Source: Bradyrhizobium embrapense (lineage in GTDB: Bacteria > Pseudomonadota > Alphaproteobacteria > Rhizobiales > Xanthobacteraceae). Taken from it: a stretch of 64,000 nucleotides of DNA. The DNA lies in the NCBI RefSeq assembly GCF_001189235.2, contig NZ_LFIP02000003.1:434001-498000 (forward strand). The letters are read 5' to 3'. Of the stretch, positions 27,592-37,500 are shown one piece after another. A program made the translations under genes and the position numbers. The notes beneath the pieces were generated by a model that saw only the letters and a program-made list of their open reading frames with translations, had not been told where the DNA came from and made no database searches. Numbering within the stretch: position 1 is the first letter of the stretch; every line of letters starts with the position of its first letter.

Positions 27592-27837
27592 ATGACCGAA
27601 ATCATGACTGACGGAAAGAGCCAGGACGAATTGACCCAGCTTGCGGAGGAGGCGCTGCGCGCCCAGCCCGGCTGCGAGACCGCGCGCGTGCCGGCGGTCG
27701 CCGCGCTGCCCGACGCGCAGATCGGACGCAACTGGGAGATTCCGAACGTCGTGCTCGGCGACAGCCTGATCAGCGACGTCGACCGCGCGGTGCTGTCGGT
27801 GCATCGCCGGCTCGGCCGCAAGTTTCATCTGGTGTGA
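27592..27837 (+). CDS. Hypothetical small protein
   Basis: An 81-residue frame. It has a charged N-terminal helix (SQDELTQLAEEALRAQPGCETARVPAVAAL) and a compact C-terminal part (GRNWEIPNVVLGDSLISDVDRAVLSVHRRLGRKFHLV). The composition is normal for a soluble protein. It follows the LprI-like gene by 16 bases, and a second start at 27604 is possible. The ribosome site GGAG is very close to the first ATG. No family is recognised; coding potential looks real from codon bias and from its place in tandem with a genuine gene. Confidence 0.65.
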   Translation: MTEIMTDGKSQDELTQLAEEALRAQPGCETARVPAVAALPDAQIGRNWEIPNVVLGDSLISDVDRAVLSVHRRLGRKFHLV

Positions 27838-27968
27838 GGCGGCCTGATCTCAGCTCGCCTGGGCCTGACGTGGCGCAGGCCGCGCGGCCATGCTGATCAT
27901 CCGGAGCGCGAACACCGTGGCGAGCGGTACGAGGAACAATGCGTAGAGCGGCATAGATCGAGGCCGCC

Positions 27969-28541
27969 ATGCAGCTGGTCGGCGAGGGCGGGCCGGAGGC
28001 GGTCCGCGTCCGCGAGGCCGCCCGCCGCGCCGCGGTCTCGCCGGGCGCGCCGTTTCGGCATTTCCCGAGCCGGGATGCCCTGATGAATGCGGTGGCCGAT
28101 GAGGCACAACGCTGCTTCCGGGCCGAGATCGAGGCGGCGCTGGTCGATGCACCGCCTGGCGATCCGCTGGGCCGCTTCCGCTGCCATGGGATCTCCTATC
28201 TGCGCTGGGCGATGAAGAACCCGACCCATTTCGAGATCATCTCCAGCCGCCGCTTCTTCGACCACGACCGCTCGGCCGGGGTCTCCAGCGACAATGCGCA
28301 GTTGATCGGCTTGACCGAGCGCACGCTGGCGGAGGCATTTTCAGCCGGCCAGCTCGCGGCGCACGACCTGAAGCAGGTCCAGATTGCCGCCTGCGCCCTG
28401 GTCTATGGTTTTGCGCGGATGCATATCGACGGCCATTTGCCGCGCGGGGGCGTCATTGAGGCTGAGGCCGAGCAGATGGCCGCTGACATCGTCGACCTCT
28501 TCATCGCCGGCATTGCAAGGCCGCCTGCGGCGAAGGTCTGA
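27969..28541 (+). CDS. TetR/AcrR family regulator, 5'-truncated
   Basis: A 190-residue frame whose first 36 residues match the second half of a TetR HTH: GGPEAVRVREAARRAAVSPGAPFRHFPSRDALMNAVAD. The usual first helix is missing. Just upstream the frame still reads IEAA before MQLVGEGG, as in TetR proteins, then meets a TAG, and the DNA before it (27838-27953) has no HTH in any frame. The remaining C-terminal part resembles the WHG ligand domain. It may be a decayed or deletion-truncated regulator; a functional HTH seems unlikely. Confidence 0.7.
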   Translation: MQLVGEGGPEAVRVREAARRAAVSPGAPFRHFPSRDALMNAVADEAQRCFRAEIEAALVDAPPGDPLGRFRCHGISYLRWAMKNPTHFEIISSRRFFDHDRSAGVSSDNAQLIGLTERTLAEAFSAGQLAAHDLKQVQIAACALVYGFARMHIDGHLPRGGVIEAEAEQMAADIVDLFIAGIARPPAAKV

Positions 28542-28708
28542 GGCGCGCCGCGTCAGCGGGCGCGTTCCGGGCGGGCAAATTCATTGCGCGTTCATGACGA
28601 TTCAATTACGATTTTATGACACGGCGCAGACACCGGCTGTGCGGTGTGCCTCCTGGCCATTGCCAGTCAAGGCCGTGGCATTGCGCCGGGTTGTATTGCG
28701 TCCCGCCC

Positions 28709-30421
28709 ATGGCGCCCGCGCCTCAGCAGAACTCTTCCGTTGCCGCGCTGGCCGGCGGTCTCGCCGCGATCGGCATCTGGCGGTTGATGGCGGTCGCCGC
28801 GCCGCATCTCGGCGCGCTGATCCTCATGCTGCGGACCGAAACCGATTTCGGCTCGCGGCTGTGCTTCCTGCTCAGCTGGGGAATCCTGAACTTCCTGTTC
28901 ATCGCATTGCTGCGTCGGCCGGCACTGTCGGGCGCGCTGTCGCTGACGCTGGTCGTGGTGCTGGTGCTGCTGTCGCGGTTCAAGCACGACGTGGTGCAGA
29001 TGACCGCGAACTTCGTCGACCTGATGGTGATCGATCGCGACACCGCGGCGTTCCTGCTCACGATCTTTCCGAACCTGCGCTGGTCGATCATCGGCGCCGG
29101 CCTCGTCACGCTGCCTCTGATGTACGCGCTGTGGTGGCTCGATCCGTTCCGCATCCGCCGCCTGCCGGCCGCGGCTGCCTGCCTTGCCTGCACCGCGGCG
29201 CTGTCGGGCTATGCCTTCGCCTGGCCGGACGAGGCCTGGCGCGGCTATTACGACGACGGCTACCTGTCGAAATTCGCGCGCTCCGCCGTCACCGCGGCGT
29301 CCGACTTCACCGCCTACGGCTTCATGGAGTCTGATCCTTCTGCGAGCGACCAGCTCAAGATACCTCCGGTCGATGCCTGCCATCCTGCCGGGCGGCGGCC
29401 GAACATCATCATGATCCATGATGAATCGAGCTTCGACATCCGTACCGCACCCGGCGTCAAGGTCCCACCCGGCTATGGCAGCCAGTTCAAGTCCTATGAC
29501 GGCGTCGAGCGCAAATTCCTCGCCGAGAGCAATGGCGGGCCAAGCTGGTTCACCGAGTACAACGTGCTGGCCGGATTGTCGTCGCGCTCGTTCGGCCGGT
29601 TCTCCTATTTCGTCACCCGCATCGCCTCGGGCCGGGTCGAACGCGGCCTGCCGCTGGCGCTGCGCCGCTGCGGCTACGACACGCTCTCGCTCTATCCGGC
29701 GTTCGGCGCCTTCATGAGCGCGCGCAGCTTCCAGACCACGACCGGCATCCAGCAGTTCTACGACGCGCATGACCTGCATGCGAAGGACGTCGAGCCCGAC
29801 AGCTTCTTCTACGACAAGGCCGTGAGGTTGATGGCCGAGCAGAAGACATCAGGCACGCCGCTGTTCACCTTCGTCTATCTCGCCGCCAACCATTTCCCGT
29901 GGGAGACGAAATTCCGTCCCGACCTGCTGCCGGCATGGAAGCGGCCGGGCAACGCCCCGTCGGTCGACGAATATCTGCGCCGGCAGACGATGAGCGCGGG
30001 CGACTATGCCGGCTTCGTCGCGGCGCTAAAGAAAAAATTTCCGGCGCAGCCGTTCCTGATCGTACGCTATGGCGATCATCAGCCGGAGTTCTCGCCGCAG
30101 CTGCTCGATCCCGGGCTCGACGAGGCCGGCATCGGCAAGAAGCTGATGGACTACGATCCGCGCTACTACGCGACATATTACGCGATCGATGCCATCAATT
30201 TCGATCCGGTGAAGAGCCCGGCGGTGATGGACACGATCGATGCCGCCTATCTGCCGCTGGTGATCCAGGAAGCCGCCGGCATTCCGCTCGATCCGTCGTT
30301 CGAGGAGCAGAAGGCGATCATGCTTCGCTGCGGCGGCGCGTTCTATTCCTGCAAGGACGGCGCCGAAGCGCGCCGCTTCAACCGCATGTTGATCGACGCG
30401 GGAATCATCAAGGGACTTTAG
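28709..30421 (+). CDS. Membrane-anchored sulfatase-fold phosphoglycerol-transferase-like protein (LtaS/OpgB superfamily)
   Basis: A 570-residue protein with about five transmembrane segments in residues 10-190, then a sulfatase-like extracytoplasmic domain. Domain signs are PNIIMIHDESSFDI (metal-binding), SNGGPSWFTEYNVLAGL (a Ser/Thr nucleophile region), FTFVYLAANHFPW and the C-terminal FLIVRYGDHQPEF (metal-ligand H). In Gram-negatives such enzymes add phosphoglycerol or phosphoethanolamine to glucans or lipids. The actual substrate is unknown. The ATG at 28709 is chosen because upstream in-frame codons are not like this family. Confidence 0.85.
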   Translation: MAPAPQQNSSVAALAGGLAAIGIWRLMAVAAPHLGALILMLRTETDFGSRLCFLLSWGILNFLFIALLRRPALSGALSLTLVVVLVLLSRFKHDVVQMTANFVDLMVIDRDTAAFLLTIFPNLRWSIIGAGLVTLPLMYALWWLDPFRIRRLPAAAACLACTAALSGYAFAWPDEAWRGYYDDGYLSKFARSAVTAASDFTAYGFMESDPSASDQLKIPPVDACHPAGRRPNIIMIHDESSFDIRTAPGVKVPPGYGSQFKSYDGVERKFLAESNGGPSWFTEYNVLAGLSSRSFGRFSYFVTRIASGRVERGLPLALRRCGYDTLSLYPAFGAFMSARSFQTTTGIQQFYDAHDLHAKDVEPDSFFYDKAVRLMAEQKTSGTPLFTFVYLAANHFPWETKFRPDLLPAWKRPGNAPSVDEYLRRQTMSAGDYAGFVAALKKKFPAQPFLIVRYGDHQPEFSPQLLDPGLDEAGIGKKLMDYDPRYYATYYAIDAINFDPVKSPAVMDTIDAAYLPLVIQEAAGIPLDPSFEEQKAIMLRCGGAFYSCKDGAEARRFNRMLIDAGIIKGL

Positions 30422-30597
30422 ACTAACGTCGTTAGACGAAGGTCGTCGCGCGAAACCGCGTGCATTACCTATTTGTAATTACCTCGCCGAGATTTCGTCA
30501 CGATTGTTGCGATGATCTGTCGCGCCGCTGCCACGGTGTTCACCAGCGCGCAGCGTCAATTCAGCCAATCCCGCCCTTCTTGCAGGAGTGTTTGCCC

Positions 30598-31776
30598 ATG
30601 CGAGCGCTCGATGTTGCGCGCCTTGTCGTCGCCTTCGGACTTGCTGTTCCCCTTGCCATTCCATCAGCCCACGCCGCAGAGCCGCCTCGCGACATCAAGG
30701 GGCTCTACCTGATGACGGACTATCCGGCCGTCACCATCAGGCCCGGCACCACCTCCAACATTTCGCTGCGTTTGCAGAACTACGATCTCGGTCCGCAGCG
30801 CTACAAGCTTTCGGTCGAGGGCGTGCCGAGCGGTTGGACCGCGACGCTGCTTGGCGGCGGCCAACCGGTCGCAGCGGCGATGCCGGCGCCTGACTCCAGC
30901 GTGCCGCTGCAGCTTCGGCTCGACGTGCCTGCGAACGCTTCGCTCGCCGAGCAGACCGTGACGGTGAAGGCCGAAGGGCAGGGCAGCGAGGCAACATTGC
31001 CGATCGTGGTCGCGCTCGCCAAGGAATTGCCGGCAAAGCTGACGGTAACCTCGAAGCTCCCCGAACTGCGCGGCAGCCCGAAATCGAACTTCGAGTACAC
31101 GCTGACCATCAAGAACGACAGCGGCCGCAGCCTAATCGCAAGTTTCGCCGCGGCGGCACCGCAAAATTTCGAGACCTCGTTCACCGAGGCCTACGGCACA
31201 CAGGAACTGTCGTCGATCCCGATCGATGCCGGGCAGTCCAAGGACATCAAGCTCAAGGTGCGGCCGCCGAGCGCGATCGACGCCGGGCATTTCCCGGTCA
31301 AGGTCACCGTCAATGCGGAGGATGCGTCGGCGCAGACCGAGGTGGCGCTCGACGTCGCCGGCCAGCCGCAGCTTCAGCTCTCCGGCCGTGACGGGCTGCT
31401 GAGCGCGCGCGCGGTCGCTGCCGAGCAGAGCGCGATCCCGGTCGTGGTCACCAACAGCGGCACCGCGCCGGCCGACAACATCGAACTCGCGGCGACGGCG
31501 CCGAGCGGTTGGAAGGTCACGTTCCAGCCTGCCAAGATCGAGCGTCTGGTGCCCGGCAAGGATACCGAGGTCCAGGCATTGGTGACGCCGAGCGACAAGT
31601 CGCTCGCCGGCGACTATCAGCTCGCGATGCGCGCCACCTCGCGCGGCGAGACGGCATCGAGCCAGTTCCGCGTCACTGTGAGCACCTCCACCGTCTGGGG
31701 CATGGCCGGAGCCGGCGTGATCGGCGTCGCGTTGCTGCTGATGCTGGGTGCCGTTGCGAGGTTCGGACGGCGATGA
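30598..31776 (+). CDS. NEW3-domain protein, periplasmic and membrane-anchored
   Basis: A 392-residue protein with a signal peptide (about 1-27, ending PSAHAAE). Three Ig-like units follow, of which the clearest is the NEW3-type domain ([68 protein letters not shown]). A C-terminal transmembrane segment is at about 368-388 ([19 protein letters not shown]). It overlaps the ABC ATPase gene by 4 bases. These NEW3 proteins with ABC-2-type exporters recur in bacteria, suggesting the protein is the extracytoplasmic part of an export or assembly system. Confidence 0.82.
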   Translation: MRALDVARLVVAFGLAVPLAIPSAHAAEPPRDIKGLYLMTDYPAVTIRPGTTSNISLRLQNYDLGPQRYKLSVEGVPSGWTATLLGGGQPVAAAMPAPDSSVPLQLRLDVPANASLAEQTVTVKAEGQGSEATLPIVVALAKELPAKLTVTSKLPELRGSPKSNFEYTLTIKNDSGRSLIASFAAAAPQNFETSFTEAYGTQELSSIPIDAGQSKDIKLKVRPPSAIDAGHFPVKVTVNAEDASAQTEVALDVAGQPQLQLSGRDGLLSARAVAAEQSAIPVVVTNSGTAPADNIELAATAPSGWKVTFQPAKIERLVPGKDTEVQALVTPSDKSLAGDYQLAMRATSRGETASSQFRVTVSTSTVWGMAGAGVIGVALLLMLGAVARFGRR

Positions 31777-32759
31777 GCGAGCTGCAGCACACCAGCGCTG
31801 CGACACGGCGAGATGCCGTCATCGCAGCGCGCGATCTCACCAAGCGCTACGGCAGGACCAGCGTCGTCGACGCCATCAATTTCGACATCGCCAAGGGCGA
31901 GGTGTTCGGGCTGCTCGGCCCGAACGGTGCCGGCAAGACCACGACCATCCTGATGCTGCTCGGCCTCACCGAGATCTCGGCCGGCCGGGTCAGCGTGCTC
32001 GGCTTCGATCCGGCGCGGCAGCCGCTACAGGTCAAGCGGCGCGTGGGCTATCTGCCGGATGCCGTCGGCTTCTACGATCACCTGACCGCGGTGGAGAATC
32101 TCGCCTATGCCGCCAAGCTGATGGGGCTCGGGGTGGCCGAGCGGTCGCGGCGGATCGCGGCGGCGCTGACCCGGGTGCGCCTGCTCGACGTCGCCGACAA
32201 GCGGGTTGCGACCTTCTCGCGCGGCATGCGGCAGCGGCTCGGGCTTGCCGAGATCATCGTCAAGCGTGCCGAGATCGCGATCCTCGACGAGCCGACCTCG
32301 GGCCTCGACCCGCAGGCGACGATTGAATTCCTCGACCTGATCAGGGAACTGAAGGCCGAGGGCGTCACCGTGCTGCTGTCGTCGCATATGCTCGACCAGG
32401 TCCAGCGGGTCTGTGACCGCGTCGCGCTGTTCCGCGCCGGGAAGATCTCGATCATGGGGTCGGTGGCCGAGCTCTCGGTCAAGGTGCTGGGCGCGGGCTT
32501 CGTCGTCGAGGTCGAAGCCGACGGCGCCGGGATTGCACGGCGGCTGGCGGCGATCCCGGGCGTCGGCAATGTCGAGACGCTGGCGGAAGATCGCTTCCGC
32601 ATGACCGCCGACCGTGATGTGCGGGCCGATGCAGCGCGCGCGGTGGTCGCGGCCAACGGGGCGTTGCGACGGCTCTCGGTCGACGAGCCGAGCCTCGAGG
32701 CGATCTACGCTCATTATTTCCAGGCCACCCCGCCAGGAGGCGTACGCGATGCGGCGTGA
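31773..32759 (+). CDS. ABC transporter ATP-binding protein (ABC-2 export type)
   Basis: A 328-residue ATPase. Walker A is GPNGAGKT (49-56), the signature is [12 protein letters not shown], and Walker B is [13 protein letters not shown]. The H-loop region is [13 protein letters not shown]-terminal extension of about 90 residues is typical of DrrA/NosF-like export ATPases. It overlaps the NEW3 gene at its start and the permease gene (32749) at its end, forming a three-gene operon. Confidence 0.93.
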   Translation: MSELQHTSAATRRDAVIAARDLTKRYGRTSVVDAINFDIAKGEVFGLLGPNGAGKTTTILMLLGLTEISAGRVSVLGFDPARQPLQVKRRVGYLPDAVGFYDHLTAVENLAYAAKLMGLGVAERSRRIAAALTRVRLLDVADKRVATFSRGMRQRLGLAEIIVKRAEIAILDEPTSGLDPQATIEFLDLIRELKAEGVTVLLSSHMLDQVQRVCDRVALFRAGKISIMGSVAELSVKVLGAGFVVEVEADGAGIARRLAAIPGVGNVETLAEDRFRMTADRDVRADAARAVVAANGALRRLSVDEPSLEAIYAHYFQATPPGGVRDAA

Positions 32760-33711
32760 AGGTTCAGCATTCCAGGGCGTCGGCGCGGTCTTCGTCAAGG
32801 AGCTGTCGGACAACATCTCGAGCGTCCGCATGCTGATGCTTGAGCTTCTGATCGTGCTGACGGCGATGGCGGCGCTCTACGAGGCAATCACGGCGCTGCG
32901 CCAGAATACGGCGGAGGATCCCTTCCTGCTGTTGCGGCTGTTCACGGTGAGCCAGGCGCCGCTGCCGTCCTTTGTCGCCATCCTCGGCTTCCTGATCCCG
33001 CTGATGGCGATCGGGCTCGGCTTCGACCTGATCAACAGCGAGCACAACCGGCGCACATTGTCGCGCATCCTGGCGCAGCCGATCTATCGCGACGCTCTGC
33101 TGCTCGGCAAGTATCTCGCGGGGCTCGCGACGATCACGATCAGCCTGACCGCGTTGTGGCTGCTGGTGATCGGGCTCGGCTTGATCTTCCTCGGCGTGCC
33201 GCCGGGCGGCGAGGAGATCGCCCGCTCGCTCGCCTTCCTGGTGATCGCGGTGTTCTATGCCGGGGTCTGGCTGTCGCTCGCAATGCTGCTCTCGATCGTG
33301 TTTCGCTCGCCGGCGACTGCGGCATTGGTCGCGCTCGGCATCTGGCTGTTCCTGACCGTGCTGTGGCCGATGCTGGCGCCGGCAATCGCGCAAGCCATCG
33401 TGCCACCCGATCCGCGCTTTGCCGCGCTCGGTCTCGATACACCGGGCACCGCGATCTGGACCCAGCTGCTGCAGCGCTTCTCGCCGAACGATTTGTTCGG
33501 GGAGGCGATGCTGGCGGTGCTGTCGCCGACCACGCGGACGCTCGGCCCGGTGTTCCTCGACCAGATCCGCGGCGCGGTGATGGGCGCCCCGCTGCCGTTC
33601 GGCCAAAGCGTGATGATCGCCTGGCCGCAGACGGTCGGCCTCATCGCCTGCACCATCGTGCTGTTCGTCGCGGGCTACGTCCTGTTCCAGCGCCAGGAGG
33701 TGAGGGCCTGA
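32749..33711 (+). CDS. ABC-2 type transporter permease
   Basis: A 320-residue membrane protein with about six transmembrane segments. It begins with the cytoplasmic element [18 protein letters not shown], typical of NosY/ABC-2 permeases, and has [44 protein letters not shown], the conserved E-x-x-x-x-T-L-x-x-x-L-x-x-P motif. It is encoded with an ATPase that overlaps it and the NEW3 protein. Good ribosome site AGGAGG 9 bases before the ATG. Cargo unknown. Confidence 0.9.
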   Translation: MRREGSAFQGVGAVFVKELSDNISSVRMLMLELLIVLTAMAALYEAITALRQNTAEDPFLLLRLFTVSQAPLPSFVAILGFLIPLMAIGLGFDLINSEHNRRTLSRILAQPIYRDALLLGKYLAGLATITISLTALWLLVIGLGLIFLGVPPGGEEIARSLAFLVIAVFYAGVWLSLAMLLSIVFRSPATAALVALGIWLFLTVLWPMLAPAIAQAIVPPDPRFAALGLDTPGTAIWTQLLQRFSPNDLFGEAMLAVLSPTTRTLGPVFLDQIRGAVMGAPLPFGQSVMIAWPQTVGLIACTIVLFVAGYVLFQRQEVRA

Positions 33712-33724
33712 GGCGAAGGACCGC

Positions 33725-35275
33725 TCAGCGCGGTCCGACCATCTCCCACAGCCAGCGCGCCACGGCGTCGGGCGACGATGATGCGTCGTTGCCCGACGCG
33801 CGCAGGTTCGCCTCGCGCATCGCGGCGATGCCGATCTTGCCGAGCAGCGGCCGCAGTGCCGCCTTGAGAGGCTCATCATCGCGTCGCCTTGGTGACAGCA
33901 GCACGATCGCGTCATAGGGCGGGATCGCGTGCCTGTCGTCCGCGAGCGTGACCAGGTCGTATTTCGCGATCAGTCCGTCGCTGGTGTAGCCCGCGATGAC
34001 GTCGACCTCGCCGGAGGCGACCGCCGCATACATGAAATCCGGCTGCATCGTCCGTTGGGTGCGGAACGTCAGCCCATAGGCCTTCTGGATGCCGGCCCAT
34101 TCCGGCCGCGAGAAGAATTCATAGTCGCCGGCGATCGACATCGTCGCGGCGCGCGAGGCGAGGTCGGCGATCGAATGGATGCCGAGCTGATCGGCGCGCT
34201 TCTTCGGCATCACCAGCGCATAGGCGTTCTCGAAGCCGAGCTCGCCGAACAGCGTGATGTCCTGCTTCGCCAGCGTGGTCGTCAATTCGCTCAGCAGCTC
34301 GGCACGGGGCCTGATGTCGGTGTGGTGGAACTGGTTCGCCCATAGCGTGCCGGAATAGTCGACATAGACGTCGATGTCGCCGGCGGCGAGCGCATCGAAG
34401 ATCACGTTGGAGCCGAGGCCGGCGCGGGTCGTGGTCGGCAGCCCGGCCGCCTGCAGCCGCTGCGCCATCAGCGCCGACAGTACGTATTGCTCGGTGAAGG
34501 TCTTGGCGCCGACGACGTAGCGCGCCTGCGGCCGCCCGATCGCGGGCACCAGCGTCGCGGCGATCAGGGCGGCAATGCCGAGCCCGCCGAGCGCGGTCCG
34601 GCCGCGGCTGCGGTTGCGCAGGCCTTTCTCGATCAGCGCCAGCAATTGGTCGACGACAAGCGCGAGCACGGCGGCGGCAAAACAGCCGAACAGCACGAAC
34701 ACCCAGTTCTGGGTCTGCAGCCCCGCGAAAATGTAGTTGCCGAGGCTGGTCTGGCCGATCGGCGTCGACAGCGTCGCGGTGCCGATCACCCACACCGCGG
34801 CGGTGCGGATGCCCGCCATCATCACCGGCAGCGCCAGCGGCAGCTCGACCATGGTGAGCGATTGCCGCGGCGTCATGCCGACGCCCTTGGCGGCCTCCAG
34901 CACGGCCGGATCGACGCCCGATAGGCCGGTGATGGTGTTGCGCAGCACCGGCAGCATCGAATAGAGCGCGAGCGCCAGCACCGCCGGCAGGAAGCCGAAG
35001 GCGGAGAAGCTGAAGCCGAGCCACGCCGCGGTCAGCGCCGTGAGCGCCAGCAGCAGCGGATAGAACAGCGCGAGCAGCGCGAGACCGGGTACTGTCTGCA
35101 CGATGCTGGCGAGCCCGAGCAGTGTGCCGCGCAGCACCGGCCGGTTGCGCGCGACGATCGCAAGCGGCAGGCTGATCAGAAGTCCGAGCGCCAGCGCGGC
35201 GACGCTGACCCGGACGTGATTGCCGAGATAGTCGGGCAGATGCGCCAGCGCCTCGCTCCAGCGTGGATCGCTCAT
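33725..35275 (-). CDS. Osmoprotectant-type ABC transporter: permease fused to substrate-binding protein
   Basis: A 516-residue fusion. Residues 1-235 are a permease with five to six transmembrane segments and the EAA-like loop AVLEAAKGVGMTPRQSLTMVELPLALPVMMAGIRTAAVWVIGTATL. From about residue 250 the domain is an OpuAC/ProX-like binding protein: VVGAKTFTEQYVLSALMAQRLQ, GSNVIFDALAAGDIDVYVDYSGTLW, and FENAYALVMPKKRADQLGIHSIADLA. The fused layout is known for glycine-betaine/choline (OpuF/OpuC-like) systems. It overlaps the ATPase gene at 35272-35275. Confidence 0.92.
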   Translation of the reverse strand: MSDPRWSEALAHLPDYLGNHVRVSVAALALGLLISLPLAIVARNRPVLRGTLLGLASIVQTVPGLALLALFYPLLLALTALTAAWLGFSFSAFGFLPAVLALALYSMLPVLRNTITGLSGVDPAVLEAAKGVGMTPRQSLTMVELPLALPVMMAGIRTAAVWVIGTATLSTPIGQTSLGNYIFAGLQTQNWVFVLFGCFAAAVLALVVDQLLALIEKGLRNRSRGRTALGGLGIAALIAATLVPAIGRPQARYVVGAKTFTEQYVLSALMAQRLQAAGLPTTTRAGLGSNVIFDALAAGDIDVYVDYSGTLWANQFHHTDIRPRAELLSELTTTLAKQDITLFGELGFENAYALVMPKKRADQLGIHSIADLASRAATMSIAGDYEFFSRPEWAGIQKAYGLTFRTQRTMQPDFMYAAVASGEVDVIAGYTSDGLIAKYDLVTLADDRHAIPPYDAIVLLSPRRRDDEPLKAALRPLLGKIGIAAMREANLRASGNDASSSPDAVARWLWEMVGPR

Positions 35276-36060
35276 GCTGCGCCGTCCCGCGGCAGCAATG
35301 CGCCCAGCCTTTCCGCCTGTCGCCGTGGCGTACGGAGGAGTTCGCCAACATAGGCATCGGTATTGGCCGCAAGCTCCGCCGGCGTGCCCAAAGCGAGCAG
35401 CTTGCCGCGGCGCATCACCGCGACGCGGTCGGCCAGCAGCAGTGCCTCGGTCATGTCGTGGGTGATCATGACCGTGGTCAGTCCGAGCTCGCGATGCAGT
35501 GTGCGATAATCGTCGCCGAGCGCGTCGCGGGTCAGCGGATCGAGCGCGCCGAACGGCTCGTCCATCAGCACGATGCGCGGCTTCGCAGCCAGCGCACGCG
35601 CGACGCCGACGCGTTGACGCTGCCCGCCGGAGAGTTCGTGCGGCAGGCGCTCGCGATGCTCCGCACGGTCGAGCCGCACGAGGTCGAGCAGCTCGTCGGC
35701 CCGCACCGAGATCTCGGCCTGCGGCCAGCCGAGGAGCTTTGGCGTGATGCCGATATTGTCGGCGACGGTGAGATGTGGAAACAGCCCGCCACTCTGGAAG
35801 ACATAACCGATGCGGCGACGCAGCAGGATCGGGTCGATGCGGCTGACGTCTTCGCCGTCGACGGCGATCTGGCCGCGGTCAGCCTCGATCAGGCGGTTGG
35901 CGAGCCGCAGCAGCGTCGTCTTGCCGGAGCCCGAGCCGCCGACAACGGCAAGGAATTCACCCTCGGCCACGTCAAGCGAGACGTCCTCGACCGCCACCAC
36001 GCGACCATTGTCAAAGCTCTTGCCGACATGCGCGTAGGCAATCAGCGGCGTTGCAGGCAT
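35272..36060 (-). CDS. Osmoprotectant-type ABC transporter, ATP-binding protein
   Basis: A 262-residue ATPase with Walker A GGSGSGKTT (41-49), signature ELSGGQRQRVGVA, Walker B IVLMDEPFGALDP and switch H in MITHDMTEA. It resembles ProV/OpuCA-like ATPases for quaternary-amine uptake but lacks the C-terminal CBS domains of ProV. It overlaps the permease/binding-protein fusion by 4 bases, and the two make a minimal import system. Import of betaine, choline or a similar compatible solute is inferred. Confidence 0.93.
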   Translation of the reverse strand: MPATPLIAYAHVGKSFDNGRVVAVEDVSLDVAEGEFLAVVGGSGSGKTTLLRLANRLIEADRGQIAVDGEDVSRIDPILLRRRIGYVFQSGGLFPHLTVADNIGITPKLLGWPQAEISVRADELLDLVRLDRAEHRERLPHELSGGQRQRVGVARALAAKPRIVLMDEPFGALDPLTRDALGDDYRTLHRELGLTTVMITHDMTEALLLADRVAVMRRGKLLALGTPAELAANTDAYVGELLRTPRRQAERLGALLPRDGAA

Positions 36061-36220
36061 TCTCTGGCCATTCCTGGGCTGTTTTCACCATCGTGAACGA
36101 CAGTGATAGCCCATAAAATGGACTTTGACTTGAGGTGCACGCGCCCGCGTCACGCTTCGCAGGCTGTTCCAGTTGGGCGCACGAAGCGGGTCAGCCCCCC
36201 TCCGGGGCTGTGAGCACACA

Positions 36221-36436
36221 TCACACTTCGTTTTTGGGGACGTATTTGCCCATGATGCACTTGTAGCTCTGCAAGCGCCAATCGTGATACGGCCCCTTGG
36301 CGAGCCACTCGGCGATGCCGATTTGGGCGTTCACAGCGCAGGCGCCCATGGTGATGCCGGATTGGTCGCTGTTGGTGACGACCTTTTCCATGCAGAGCTG
36401 AGCATTGCAAAGGATGGCGACGAGCGTAACGAGCAT
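36221..36436 (-). CDS. Hypothetical small protein with four cysteines
   Basis: A 71-residue frame beginning MLVTLVAILCNAQLCMEKVV and ending YKCIMGKYVPKNEV. The first 16 residues are hydrophobic with cysteine at 10 and 15, and further cysteines are at about 34 and 60. Earlier in-frame starts would add 16 residues. The family appears common in Bradyrhizobium (recalled from similar small proteins, not searched). Possibly exported. No function is known. Confidence 0.6.
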   Translation of the reverse strand: MLVTLVAILCNAQLCMEKVVTNSDQSGITMGACAVNAQIGIAEWLAKGPYHDWRLQSYKCIMGKYVPKNEV

Positions 36437-36663
36437 GATGGTCTTTGTCCGTAGGATTAACCCGGTCTGAACCGAATCATGCACGGTTCATGCCATTATC
36501 AGCGGCTTTGGTGTCACAGCCGGCAAGACCGGGAAAGTACGGCGGAGCGAATCACGCGCTCGCCGGCGCATAGCCGCACGCGCGCAGATACGCTATAGTT
36601 GCTCTCCAACTACGACGTGAGATCGGGGCAAGCGAGGAACGTTGCGCGGTCGGGGCTGCATCG

Positions 36664-37500
36664 ATGATGACGTTACCTGAGTTGGCGGCAGGCGCTTTGG
36701 AGAAGTTTCTTGCCACGTGGGTCAGCCGCACGTTCGGTGCCTCGCAGGCCCGCTTCGGCGAATTGCTCCCGGCTGCCGCGCGCATCGCGCTGGAATGCAT
36801 TGGCAACAGCGATGCGCTCTACCACAATGTCGAGCATACGATGCTGGTCACGCTGGCCGGGCATGACATCATCCGCGGTCGCGCGCTGCACACCCATGTC
36901 ACCGCGGAGGATTACACCCACACGATCATCGCGTGCCTGACGCACGACATCGGCTATGTGCGCGGGCTGTTGCAGGGCGATGGACCGGATGGTTACGTCA
37001 TCGATGCCTCCGGCAACAAGGTGGTGCTGCCGCGCGGCTCATCGGATGCGGGCCTGATGCCGTATCATGTCGATCGCTCCAAACTGTACGTGCTCGATCG
37101 GCTCGAGGCCGTCATTCCGCTGGACCGCGAGCGCGTCGCGCGCAACATCGAGGGCACGCGGTTTCCGGCGCCCGAAGGCCAGCAATATGACGACGAGGCG
37201 GCGATCGTTCGGGCCGCCGATTTCATCGGACAGCTCGGCGATCCCAACTACATCAGGAAAGCCAACGCGCTCTATCACGAATTCGAAGAGGTCGGCATCA
37301 ACCGCCAGCTCGGCTATGAATCGCCGGCCGATATCGTCGACCGCTATCCGCAATTCTACTGGAACATGGTTGCGCCGCACATCCAGGGCGCCATCAACTG
37401 CCTGAACATGACGGCAAGCGGCCGTCAGTGGATCGCGAACCTCTACAGCAACGTCTTCCGCGCCGAGCGCGAGGTCACCCTGTCCGGCCCGCAGATCTGA
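36664..37500 (+). CDS. HD-domain protein (metal-dependent phosphohydrolase fold)
   Basis: A 278-residue protein. The metal-binding pattern is YHNVEHTMLVTLAGHDIIRG, followed by EDYTHTIIACLTHDIGYVRG, with H, H-D and further D typical of HD hydrolases. After that a long helical region has DEAAIVRAADFIGQLGDPNYIRKANALYHEFEEVG. The substrate is unknown. The ATG at 36664 is followed by a second ATG. It lacks an obvious operon partner. Confidence 0.85.
   Translation: MMTLPELAAGALEKFLATWVSRTFGASQARFGELLPAAARIALECIGNSDALYHNVEHTMLVTLAGHDIIRGRALHTHVTAEDYTHTIIACLTHDIGYVRGLLQGDGPDGYVIDASGNKVVLPRGSSDAGLMPYHVDRSKLYVLDRLEAVIPLDRERVARNIEGTRFPAPEGQQYDDEAAIVRAADFIGQLGDPNYIRKANALYHEFEEVGINRQLGYESPADIVDRYPQFYWNMVAPHIQGAINCLNMTASGRQWIANLYSNVFRAEREVTLSGPQI

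Noticed and set aside
27850..27954. A 34-codon hydrophobic minus-strand frame (MPLYALFLVPLATVFALRM...)
   Set aside because: Too short, no ribosome site or family; more likely a fragment left at the TetR deletion junction.
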